NCBI GenBank assembly: GCA_027493935.1 | Contig: JAOSJV010000011.1 | Span: 194,811-258,810, forward strand | Reading direction: 5' to 3' | Source: Burkholderiales bacterium | Lineage (GTDB): Bacteria > Pseudomonadota > Gammaproteobacteria > Burkholderiales > SG8-39 | Length of the DNA: 64,000 bases | Shown here: positions 55,584 to 64,000 of the stretch, in pieces | How positions within the stretch are numbered: the stretch's first letter is position 1 | How the letters are laid out: each line of letters opens with the position of its first letter | The notes under the pieces: generated by a model | What the model saw: the letters and a program-made list of their open reading frames with translations, nothing else | What the model was told of the DNA's origin: nothing | Database searches by the model: none | Program-made: the position numbers and the translations under genes

Positions 55584-58068
55584 TCAGCCGGCGGGCCAAG
55601 CCGATGTCGGCGGCAACCCGAGCCGCTCGGCCATGCGCACCAGATCGGCGACCGAGGCGGCGCCCATCTTGTCCATCACCCGGCCGCGATGGATCTTGAC
55701 GGTGGCCTCCGCGGCGCCCAGCCGGTCGGCGACGAGCTTGTTGAGCAGCCCGGCCGCAACGAGCGCGAAGACCTCCCGCTCGCGCGGCGTCAGGGCGTCG
55801 TAGCGCGCCTTCAGTTCGGACTGCTCCCTGCGCGCCGCCTCGCGTTCGCGGCCGCGGGCGAGCGCCTCGGTCACGGCGGCGAGGAGCTCGCTCGTGGTGA
55901 ACGGCTTCGGGAGGAAGCCGACCGCACCCCCCGCATCGCGCGCACGGTGGTCGGGACGTCGCCGTGACCGCTGACGAACACGATCGGCAGCGCACGATCT
56001 TCCCGCGCGAGCGAGGCCTGCAGGTCGAGGCCGCTCAATCCGGGCATGCGCACGTCGCTCACGATGCAGGCGACGCCTTCGTGCGGCGCGCGCCCGAGAT
56101 AGGCCTGCGCGGTGGCGAAGGTCTCGACCCGGAAGCCCGCGCCCTGCAGCTGGCGCTCGATCGCCCTCCGCATGGGCGGGTCGTCGTCGATGACGAAGAC
56201 CGTGCCGGCGTTCTCCCGCACCGCGGCTGCAGGCGGCGCGGCGGGCTGCACGTCCTCCGGCGGCCGCAAGGGCAGCTCGATCCGGAACGTGGTTCCGCGG
56301 CCGGGCGCCGACTGCACCGCCATGCTTCCGCCGTGCGCCGCGACGATCGTCCGGCTGATCGAGAGCCCGAGGCCCATGCCGCCGGGCTTGGTCGTGAAGA
56401 AAGGCTGGAAGATGCGGGCTCGCGTCTCCTCGGTCATGCCGGATCCGGAATCGGCGACCTCGATCGCCACCCCCTTGCTCGAACGGAACCGCTCGCAGCG
56501 CCACCCGGCGCGAACCGCTCGGAGCGGCCGCGACCGCGTCGAGCGCGTTCAGCAGGAGATTCAGCAGGACCTGCTGGATCTGGACGCGGTTGCCCACGGG
56601 CTTCGGCAGCGCTTCGCCGAGCGCCACCGTCAGAGCGACGCCTTTGTCCGCCGCCGCCGCGCCGGCGAGGCGCTGGAGCTCTTCGCCGACTTCATGCAGG
56701 GAGTACTCGGCTCTCTCGGCGTCGCCGCGGCGCAGGAACCGGCGCAGCTGCTGGATCAACGCGACCGCACGCCGGTCGTCGGCGACGATGTCGGCCACCG
56801 TGGCGCGCAGCTCGTCGAGGTCCGGCACCGATGAGGCGAGCAGCGCCGACGCGGTCTCGGCGTTCGCCAGGCTCGCCGCGAGCGGCTGGGTCAGCTCGTG
56901 GACGAGCGAGGCCGCGAACGCGCCCATCGTGCCCACCCGCGCGGCGTGGGCGGTCTGGACCTGCGCCTCCTCCTCGCGCCGCTGCGCTTCCTGGCGCGAG
57001 AGCATGCCTGCGAATACCTCTCCGACCAGCTTGACACGCGGAAGCAGGTCGTCAGGCCACTCGCAGTCGCTCCGCACCGACGCGAAGGCGAGCGCACCCA
57101 CGACCGCGTCGGACACCGCGAGCGGCACGATCAGCGCGGCGCGAACGCCGAGCGCGCTGAGCGTCGCCAGGTCCGCATGAGCCTCGGCCGGAAGCTCCGA
57201 GAGACGACCGAAGCGTACGGTCGAACCGGCAAGAAGCCGCGCGCCGATCCAAGGCACCGCGAACGCGCCCATCGCGTCCGGCGGCGCCGGGACGTCCTGC
57301 GCCAGCCAGCGATGCGTCTTGACGAACTCGCCGGCGCCGCCGACCCACTGCCACAGCGTCGCCCGCTCGGCGCCGAACAGCCGTCCCATGTCGCGTAGAC
57401 CCGCGTCGATGACCCGATCTTGGTCTGCGCGTCCGGCTGTGAGCAACGCGGACAGAACGCCGGAGACCGTCCGCTCGAAGCGTATGGCCGCGTCGAGCGA
57501 TTCGCGCGCGCGCTTGTGCGCGAGCGCATTGGCGAAGACGTCGGCCAGGGCGGCGATACGTGCGACGAGCGCATCGGGCCAGTCGCGCTCGCGCCGCAGC
57601 GAGCCGAACGCGAGCATGCCCTCGACGCGTCCGGCGACCTTCATCGGCATCCCGAGGTGCGAGCGCACGCCGACCCGCAGGAACGATGCCTTGTCGACCT
57701 CGCCACCCGCAGGGAACTCGTCGATGCGGGGGCACGACCACGGCGTGGCCGGCGCGCACGCGCGCAAGTACCCACGGAAACCCGGCAGAGATCGACTTCG
57801 GCCGGACCACCGGCACGCCGTCGACGGCCCAGGAATGCGTGATGTTCGCCCCACCGGTCGCGGGCGAGAACTGGATGAGCTGGCACCGGTCCACGTCGAG
57901 AAGCAGCACGATCTGCCGCAGCGCATCCGTGATCGCGCCATCGACCTCGGCCGCGAACAAGTTGACGAAGCGCGCCGACAGGTCGGCCAGGAGCCGCTCG
58001 AACTGCAGGAGCTCCTGCTGCGCGGGCGCGCGAGCCGCGGCACCGCCTTGAACTTCCGGGTCGAGCAT
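55584..58068 (-). CDS. GAF-containing histidine kinase fused to FixJ-type receiver and HTH (three frame breaks)
   Basis: About 827 residues from the ATG at 58068 (MLDPEVQGGAAARAPAQQEL). Order: two GAF-like domains (~60-370), H-box with His in FAASLVHELTQPLAASLANA, N-box QQVLLNLLLNALDAVAAAP, ADSGSGM and GGMGLGLSISRTIVAAHGG, a Pro/Ala linker, receiver (VFVIDDDPPMRRAIERQLQ; phospho-Asp in CIVSDVRMPGLSGLDL; FLPKPFTTSELLAAV) and HTH (LTPREREVFALVAAGLLNKL). Breaks at C runs 57727-57731, 56470-56474 and 55927-55932. No stop occurs in any frame across the kinase-receiver linker, so the fusion appears real. Confidence 0.8.
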
Positions 58069-58124
58069 CGGGACGTCGAGAAACGGATATCCTTCGCGCC
58101 GTCGGCCCTTGCCGGGATCCTGAC

Positions 58125-59077
58125 GTGCGTTTCTTGTTGCCATTATGCCTGCTGCTGGCGGCGCCGCTGACCGCCGCGGCGCAGAACCCCGTCGGACATC
58201 CGATCCGGATCCTCGTCCCGCTCCCGGCCGGCAGCACCTCGGACATCGTCGCGCGCCTCCTGGCCGACCGGCTGGAGAAATCCGTCGGCCGGCCGATCAT
58301 CGTCGACAACCGGCCGGGTGCCTCGGGGCGGATCGCCGGCGAGGCGCTGGCGCGCGCGGCACCCGACGGCAGCCGGTTCCTGCTCACCCCGATCGCGACG
58401 GTGATCCTCGTGCCGCGCGTGTTCAAGCACATGCCTTACGACCCGGTGACCGACTTCGCGCCGGTCGCGCAGGTGGCGGAGTTCCAGTACGCGATCGCGG
58501 TGCGGCCGGATCATCCCGCCGGGACGCTGCGGGAGCTCCTCGCGTGGACCGGATCGAACCCGGCGCGGGCGACCTTCGGCACGCCCGGCGCGGGCAGCGT
58601 GCCGCACCTGCTCGGCGTGATGGTGGCACGCGCCGGCGGGGTCGAGCTCGTCCACGTGCCGCGCAAGGGCGCCCCCGGCTCGCGATCGAGCTCATGGGCG
58701 GCGAGGTCACCGCCGCCATCAGCGCGCTGTCCGATTTCGTCGAGCTGCACCGTACCGGACGGGTGCGCATTCTCGCGATCTCGCGGCGCTCGCCGCTCGC
58801 GCCGGACGTCGCGACGTTCGCGGATGCCGGATTCGCCGGCCTCGAGCGCACCGGCTGGACGGCGTTGTTCGCGCCGGCGCAGACGCCGCGCGCCGTCATC
58901 GACCGGTGGTCTGCGGCCGTAGCGGCGGCGCTGCGGGATCCCGACCTGCGGGCGCGCTTCAGCGGCCTCGGCCTCGAGCCGACCGGCACGACCCCGGAGG
59001 CGCTCGCCGCGATCATCGCGACCGACACCGCCCGCTGGACGCCGGTCGCCCGCGCGGCGGGGCTCAAGGCCGAGTAG
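58125..59077 (+). CDS. Bug/TctC-family periplasmic binding protein (one frame break)
   Basis: About 317 residues from the GTG at 58125, with signal peptide (RFLLPLCLLLAAPLTAAAQ). Family stretches IRILVPLPAGSTSDIVARLL, GRPIIVDNRPGASGRIAGEA, ARATFGTPGAGSVPHLLGVM; after a slip at C5 (58672-58676), IELMGGEVTAAISALSDFVE and ARWTPVARAAGLKAE. Binding proteins of this type bind carboxylates; the TctA/TctB membrane partners are absent here, as for many orphan Bug proteins. Divergent from the kinase fusion. Confidence 0.85.
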
Positions 59078-59158
59078 CCGGGGAACGGCCTCGTGCGGGC
59101 GAGCGCGGGCGGGTGATTGCCGGCGCCGCCGGTCAACCGCCGCGGCCGCGGCTCCCGG

Positions 59159-61109
59159 TCACCGCTTCGGCGTGTACCAGATCGGCGATGTGTACGCGCG
59201 CTCGGTGATCGTCATCGCGGTCCCGGGCAGCGGCTTCACGCCGAAGCGCTTGGCGTCGTAGGCGGTCCACCGGGGAGTCGGGATCTCGATCACGCGGCCG
59301 TAGTAGAACGCCGGCTGGCTCGCGTCGAACTCCGGGTCCTTCCACACGGCGATGAGCTCGGGCGCGCCGATCGTATTGGTCCAGGTGGCTTCGGCGACGT
59401 CCACCGTACTGCCGACCGCGGGCACTTTGCCGGTCTTCGGATCGGGCTTGCGTGCGCCCGACCACGCGACGTCGTAGACCTTCTCGTGCAGCCTGCCGTC
59501 CTTGTCGAGCCAGCCCTTGACGATCTGGTAGCGATCGAGGTTGGCGCCGATCGGGTCCTTGAGCGCGGCGACGAGGAAGGTCGGCACCTTGCCCGTCGGC
59601 GCGTCCGCGAGGTCGCCGCCCATGGGCACGCCCTTCGTGTAGCCGATCTGCGCCGGCAAGCGGTTGTGCGCATCCTGCGGCTCGAACGCCCAGCCGCCGA
59701 AGAAGCGCACCACCATGCGCGTGCCGGTGGTGGCGTAGGTCTCCTTGCGCTGCATCGCGTCCCACAGCGCAGCACGGGTGTTCTCGGCGGCCCAGACCGC
59801 CGCGTAGCCTGACGAGGAGACTTCCCAATCCATGACCTTGACACCAGTCTTTTCGTTGGCCATGAACGCGGCGGTCATGCGATGCGGGCTCGGCTCCTGC
59901 GGCGCCGTCTTGCCGAAGAAGTTCTCCTCCTCCATCGCGGCGAGACCGGTGTGCGCGTCGCTGCTGCCGATCATGCCGAACTTGTACGGATTCGTGCCGA
60001 GCTCGCGCTCGAGCTTGAGCCCGCTCTTGAGCGCCGCGCGGGCGTATTCGAACTCGAGCATCTCCTTCGCCTTCGCGACGGTGCCGTCGAGGTTGCCCTT
60101 GTCCCAGCGCTCGAAGCGCGCGAACTCGTCGTTCGGCGACAGGAACGGATGGGTCTCGCCGTCGCCCTTGGTCTGCGTCGCCTCGTAGAGCCGCTCCCAT
60201 TTGTCGCGCTGGCGGGCGTACTCGCCGTCGACCGGCTTGCCGGTGAACGACTCGATCAGCGGGAACATGCGGCCGTTCGAGAGATTGCCGTTGTGCGCGA
60301 TCGCGAGCACGCGGCCGCCCGCATTCTTCTCGTAAGCCTCCATCCACTGCCACAGGCCGCGCGGATTGTCGGTGCCGAGCGGCGGGATCGTCGTGAACGG
60401 CTCGACCCGGCTCGCCTTGTCGCCTTCGTCGCGGAAGATGACGTTGCGGTGCAGGTTGTTGCCGCCGGTGTTCGAGGTCCATTCGAAGCCGATGAAGGCG
60501 GTGAAGCGCCCCGGATCGTTGAACGCCTCGGCCGCCTTGATCGTCTCGTCCCACGCCCCGCGGTAAGCCGCGGTGCCAGGCACCGGAAGGATCGCCTTGG
60601 AGATCGTGCCCTTGCCGAAGTTCTGGATGATCTCGATCGCCGCCTCCGCGCCCTTGCCGGTGCGGATCATCTCGTTCCAGCGCCGGCCCTGCGGGTCGGC
60701 CATGATCGCCGGGTCGCCCTTGAAGAGGAGCGGGAAAAAGCCCATGCCGTCCGGAGTGATCGGCCACCACCAGGAAGTCGAGCGGACGCGAGAGCCGGAC
60801 GGGCTGTCCGGTGGAGGAGGCGACCTCCTCGCCGCGCGCGAAGCGGTAGGCCTCGCGCGGCCCGAGGCGCGCGCCGAACGCCCCGGCATCCATCGAGTAC
60901 GAGGTGTGCAGATGCGTGTCGCCGAAGAACGGACGGGTGGGAAAGCCGCGGCCGGCGTACGGCGAATACAGGGGCCTGGCCGGATACGCCCGTTCGGCCG
61001 CAGCCTCGTCGGGCGCGGGGAGTCCCGGGGCGTCGGCCGAGTGCACCGGGAGCGAGAGCGTGACAGCAAGCAGAGCGAAGACCGACTTCGGCAGGCGGGC
61101 GAGGCGCAT
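59159..61109 (-). CDS. DUF3604 exported protein, PHP-like (one frame break)
   Basis: About 650 residues from the ATG at 61109 with signal peptide (VFALLAVTLSLPVHSA). Metal-site-like motifs FGDTHLHTSYSMDAGAFG, DFLVVADHSDGMGFF (after removing an extra G near 60752), AIAHNGNLSNGRMFPL and GMIGSSDAHTGLAAMEEENF resemble the PHP phosphoesterase fold. DUF3604 proteins are annotated as uncharacterised exported hydrolases. Last gene of a PpiC-HupE-DUF3604 operon. Confidence 0.85.
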
Positions 61110-61135
61110 TTCGTTCCTTTCTGCTTTGCGGCCGC

Positions 61136-62116
61136 TCAGAACGCGGCCATCCGTTCGAACATCCAGAACATCGCGAGGGTACCGATCGCGTACGGCGGCA
61201 CGAGCCCGGCCCACGGCGGCAGCCGCGCAGGCAGGCGCCGGAGGGCCGCGACGACGGCCGCAACGGCGGCGATGAACGCGAGCTGACCGAGCTCCACGCC
61301 GATGTTGAAGAACAGCAGCGCGAGCGGAATGTGGCCCTGCGGCAGGCCGATCTCGCTCAACGCGCCGGCGAAGCCGAAGCCGTGCAGCAGCCCGAACGCG
61401 AACGCGACGATCCACGGCGCGCGCGCGGTGAGGCTCGCGTGCCCCCGGCGGATACGGACGATCTCGACGGCGACGAACGCGATCGAGAGCGCGATCACCG
61501 CCTCGACCGGCTGCTGCGGCACGTGGACGAAGCCGAGCGTTGCGAGCGCGAGCGTGATGCTGTGCGCCGCCGTGAACGCGGTCACCGTCGCCAATAGCCG
61601 CCAGCGGCTGTGCGCGATGACGAGCAGCGCGAGCACGAAGAGCAGGTGATCCACGCCCAGGAGAATGTGCTCGACGCCGAGCGCGACGTAGACGCGGGCC
61701 ACGGCGAAGGCCGAGTCGCGCAGCGGGATCGTCGCCGACGGCTCCCGCGGTGTGAGGCGCTGCGTCCAGGCGGTGCCGTCGGCGAAGCGCACCTGCACCA
61801 GCGCGTCGGTCATCGTGGCTTCCAGCCCGGCGATGCGCAGCGTCTGCCCGCGCAGGGCCGGCGCGCGGACGTGCCACGTCTGCACGGCGGCGCCCGGCGT
61901 CACGCGGGTGACCACCGGCGAGGTCGCGGCGGCCTCGCCCAAGAGCTCCGGCACGAGCGCGAGCCGCGCATCGCCGCGCATCGGCGTCTTCCACAGCACG
62001 GCGTACTCGCCCGGGAGGATCTCGCGGAGCTCGAGAAAGGAAGGCCGCACCTCGTGCGCCGGGCACGCGAGCGGCCAGAGCAAGGCGAGCAGCACACCGG
62101 CCGCACGCGCCCTCAT
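61136..62116 (-). CDS. HupE/UreJ-family membrane protein
   Basis: 326 residues: signal peptide ending PLACPAHE, ~170-residue exported beta-rich part (VRPSFLELREILPGEYAVLW), then about six or seven membrane segments with the family's histidine motifs LGVEHILLGVDHLLFVLALL, FTAAHSITLALATLGFV and GLLHGFGFAGALSEIGLPQG. HupE/UreJ proteins are candidate nickel or cobalt transporters, here in the extended DUF form fused to an exported domain. Start overlaps the ppiC-like gene stop by 4 bp; 26 bp to the DUF3604 gene. Confidence 0.85.
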   Translation of the reverse strand: MRARAAGVLLALLWPLACPAHEVRPSFLELREILPGEYAVLWKTPMRGDARLALVPELLGEAAATSPVVTRVTPGAAVQTWHVRAPALRGQTLRIAGLEATMTDALVQVRFADGTAWTQRLTPREPSATIPLRDSAFAVARVYVALGVEHILLGVDHLLFVLALLVIAHSRWRLLATVTAFTAAHSITLALATLGFVHVPQQPVEAVIALSIAFVAVEIVRIRRGHASLTARAPWIVAFAFGLLHGFGFAGALSEIGLPQGHIPLALLFFNIGVELGQLAFIAAVAAVVAALRRLPARLPPWAGLVPPYAIGTLAMFWMFERMAAF

Positions 62117-63000
62117 CGCGCCGCCTCCGGCGCGGCGCGCGCGATGCCAAGCGGCCCGACGAGCGGCTTCACGCGCTCTTCGATCACGACGTCGTACTTC
62201 TCCAGCAGCGCGGCGAAGAAGCGCGCCTCGGCCTCGCGCTGCCGCTCTTCGCGCCAGTGCTCGAGCACCTGCGCCCGCACTTCGGCGAACTCGCGGCGCC
62301 GCGCGGGCTCCGCGCGCGCGACGCGCACCAGGTGCACGCCGTATCCCGAGGCGATCGGGCCGTGCCACCCGCCCGGCGCCAGCGCGAACACCGCGCGCGC
62401 GAAGTCCGGTCCGAACGCGCTCGCCACGGCGCCCTGATCGACGCCGGCAAACTCCGCGTCGAGGAGCAAGCGGTCGCCGAGCGCGGCCGGGTCGGGCGGC
62501 GGCGCGGCCGACAGCGCGCCGAGCGCCGCACCGGCGTCCTTCGCGGCGTCCTTCCGGCGTTCGCGGCTGAAGTAGACGTGCGCGAACGTCACGCGCGCCG
62601 CGGTCGCGTAGCGGTCCGGGTGCGCCGCGTGGAAGCGGCGCAGGTCGTCCTCGGTCGGCTCGGCGAGGCGCGCGGTGTCCTGGACCAGGAACTCGAGCTT
62701 CTGCGCCAGGCGGCGCCGCACGATGGTGTCGTTCTCGTCGAGGCGCAGCTCGCGCGCCTCGCGCGCCAGGAGCTCCTCCTTCAGCAGGTTCGTCACCAGC
62801 ATCCCGAGCTCATCGGGCGTCGGCTGGCGGCCCCACTGGCGCGCCCAGGTCTCGGTGAGCCACGTCACCTCGCCCGCGCCGATGCGCACCTCGCGCGCCG
62901 CGGCGGCCGGGGCGGCGCGGTCGAGCGAGGCGTAGGCGCCGAAGAGCAGCGCCCCCGCGGCGAGGAAGTGAAGTAGCGGCTCCTTCAGCCAGCGTCTCAT
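62113..63000 (-). CDS. Membrane-anchored peptidyl-prolyl isomerase, parvulin type
   Basis: 295 residues: N-terminal anchor (LLHFLAAGALLFGAYASL), SurA-like helical region (WARQWGRQPTPDELGMLVTN, LARLAEPTEDDLRRF-type), then a PpiC domain (VTFAHVYFSRERRKDAAKDA; FAGVDQGAVASAFGPDFARA; GGWHGPIASGYGVHLVRV). Probably helps fold exported partners, perhaps the DUF3604 protein. First of the three overlapping genes, 45 bp downstream of the receiver gene. Confidence 0.85.
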   Translation of the reverse strand: MRRWLKEPLLHFLAAGALLFGAYASLDRAAPAAAAREVRIGAGEVTWLTETWARQWGRQPTPDELGMLVTNLLKEELLAREARELRLDENDTIVRRRLAQKLEFLVQDTARLAEPTEDDLRRFHAAHPDRYATAARVTFAHVYFSRERRKDAAKDAGAALGALSAAPPPDPAALGDRLLLDAEFAGVDQGAVASAFGPDFARAVFALAPGGWHGPIASGYGVHLVRVARAEPARRREFAEVRAQVLEHWREERQREAEARFFAALLEKYDVVIEERVKPLVGPLGIARAAPEAAR

Positions 63001-63044
63001 CCCGGACCTTGTGGTGCCGAGTCGGTGTCGTCCAGCCACGTATG

Positions 63045-63422
63045 CTAACCGCTCGCGCGCTCGATCGCTGCGAGCAGCGCGCCCTTCTCGAACGGCTTGT
63101 AGAGCACGGCGACGGGCTCGAGCCGCGCGAGCTGCGCATCCACGTCCCGAGCATCGAGCGCCGTGATGAAGATCACGGGCAGGTCCCGGTTCGCGTCGGC
63201 GAGCGCCTGCTTCAACGCGATGCCGCTGATCCCGGGCAAGTCGACGTCGAGCACCAGACAGGCGTCGCGTTCGGGCATCCCGTGGGCGATCAGCGCCTCC
63301 ACCGAAGCGAACGTCGCCACGTCGAAGCCCGCCAGGCGGACCGCGCGCGCGAGCGCCCGGCGCAGCGACTCATCGTCGTCGACCAGCAGGACGCGACGCA
63401 ACCTGGACTTGATCTGGTGCAC
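63045..63422 (-). CDS. Stand-alone receiver protein (FixJ/CheY-like)
   Basis: 125 residues, a receiver only: RVLLVDDDESLRRALARAV, phospho-Asp in CLVLDVDLPGISGIALKQA, VIFITALDARDV, Lys in LYKPFEKGALLAAIERA. No output domain. It resembles receivers of FixJ-type regulators, so it may act as phosphate sink or carrier in the relay of the kinase fusion. Preceded by motif copies C and D; probably transcribed with the PpiC-HupE-DUF3604 genes. Confidence 0.88.
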   Translation of the reverse strand: MHQIKSRLRRVLLVDDDESLRRALARAVRLAGFDVATFASVEALIAHGMPERDACLVLDVDLPGISGIALKQALADANRDLPVIFITALDARDVDAQLARLEPVAVLYKPFEKGALLAAIERASG

Positions 63423-63453
63423 TGCGCGACTATCCGCCGCCGCCGCCGGCCGA

Positions 63454-63473
63454 GGAATAAGACCTTGGTGCTA
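63454..63473 (-). promoter_or_regulatory. Conserved 20-bp motif, copy C
   Basis: Minus strand TAGCACCAAGGTCTTATTCC, 32 bp before the receiver gene start. Matches copies A and B. Confidence 0.5.
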
Positions 63474-63508
63474 CGAGAGGCGCGGCTCCGGTCGCCGCGG
63501 GGGTCCGC

Positions 63509-63528
63509 AGAATCGGACTGTGGTGCTC
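63509..63528 (-). promoter_or_regulatory. Conserved 20-bp motif, degenerate copy D
   Basis: Minus strand GAGCACCACAGTCCGATTCT, same orientation as copy C and 55 bp (about five helical turns) further upstream. Weaker match (about 14 of 20 to the consensus). Confidence 0.35.
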
Positions 63529-63623
63529 GGGGCGGGGACCCCGGCCGAGGGGTCCCGAGCGCCGGCCGCGGGCCGATCGCGGCGGCCTTTCCCGTAGAAT
63601 CGCGGGCGCTCACGGCCACCGCC

Positions 63624-64000
63624 ATGCTCGTCGCCTTCGTGCTCCTGTACCTTGCCGTCTCGGTCGGCATCGGCCTGTGGGCGGCACGGCGCGTCAAGAA
63701 CTCGAAGGACTTTCTCGTCGCCGGGCGCAGCCTGCCGCTATTCATGAGCGTCACGGTGGTGTTCGCGACCTGGTTCGGCGCCGAGACGGTGCTCGCGGTC
63801 TCGTCCACGTTCGTCAAGGAGGGCTTGCGCGGCATCGTGGCCGATCCGTTCGGTTTCTCGATGTGCCTGCTGTTCGTGGGGCTCTTTTTCGCCCGCGCGT
63901 TCTACCGCATGGACCTCCTCACGATCGGCGACTTCTACCGCAAGCGCTACGGTAGGCCAGTCGAGCTGGCCACCAGCCTCGCGATCACCGTGTCGTACCT
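63624..64000 (+). CDS. Sodium:solute symporter family protein, 3' end outside window
   Basis: Open from the ATG at 63624 (MLVAFVLLYLAVSVGIGLWA) to the window end, 125 residues visible. SSS-family N-terminus: first membrane segment, ARRVKNSKDFLVAGRSLPLF, then VTVVFATWFGAETVLAVSST and LLTIGDFYRKRYGRPVELAT. A TAGAAT at about 63594 may be its -10 box. Substrate cannot be told from this part. Divergent from the receiver gene, sharing the motif-bearing intergenic region. Confidence 0.85.
   Translation, partial: MLVAFVLLYLAVSVGIGLWAARRVKNSKDFLVAGRSLPLFMSVTVVFATWFGAETVLAVSSTFVKEGLRGIVADPFGFSMCLLFVGLFFARAFYRMDLLTIGDFYRKRYGRPVELATSLAITVSY

Overview
The window is GC-rich chromosomal DNA that looks betaproteobacterial (Burkholderiales, Rhodocyclales or a relative). 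The evidence is gene content and order: gatCAB divergent from mreBCD-mrdA-rodA-rlpA, followed by dacC, dat, a DUF493 gene, lipB and lipA; a DUF2782-thrB-BPSS1780 trio; a giant DUF3683 FAD/iron-sulfur oxidoreductase; and DUF971-ubiE-Tim44-ubiJ-ubiB. No tRNA, rRNA or CRISPR array was recognised.

Layout. 1-18 kb: the end of a coiled-coil protein, the gatCAB amidotransferase operon (minus strand), and the cell-elongation and septal-wall genes, with a two-gene UDP-GalNAcA cassette (tviB-tviC) wedged between rlpA and dacC, then lipoate synthesis. 18-29 kb: a DUF4197 protein, a decayed antitoxin/ParE pair, polA, thrB, and the DUF3683 oxidoreductase with a HIT protein. 29-42.5 kb: an unrecognised protein, phoB-phoR, and the ubiquinone cluster interrupted by a glutathione transferase and a reverse-transsulfuration pair (cystathionine beta-synthase and a gamma-lyase type enzyme). 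42.5-64 kb is accessory: a fused MNT/HepT relic; exported proteins (two DUF2092-type copies, two paralogous small exported proteins, a sulfatase with a two-repeat C-terminal extension, an alpha carbonic anhydrase, a SYLF protein, a beta-barrel protein, a glycine-zipper protein); a group II intron; a FixJ-type regulator; a kinase-receiver-HTH fusion; a TRAP/Bug-type binding protein; a PpiC-HupE-DUF3604 operon with a receiver-only protein; and the start of a sodium:solute symporter.

How the parts may work together. The MreBCD/PBP2/RodA/RlpA/PBP5 set forms the elongation and septal peptidoglycan machinery. In the accessory half, a 20-bp motif (TRGCACCAARGTCKTATTYC) occurs in the same orientation upstream of the first DUF2092-type gene, a small membrane-protein gene and the receiver/PpiC/HupE/DUF3604 operon. 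Two FixJ-family outputs with nearly identical DNA-binding helices lie in the same region. I infer a local phosphorelay regulon controlling exported proteins; this is the most interesting candidate system here.

Quality warning. About 25 single-base frame breaks affect otherwise well-conserved genes, several of them essential (gatC, gatA, gatB, rodA), and mostly lie in homopolymer runs. They are best read as consensus errors. Such genes are annotated at full length with the break noted. True decay is claimed only where lesions of another kind are seen. Three families of imperfect palindromic repeats sit directly 5' of many genes.
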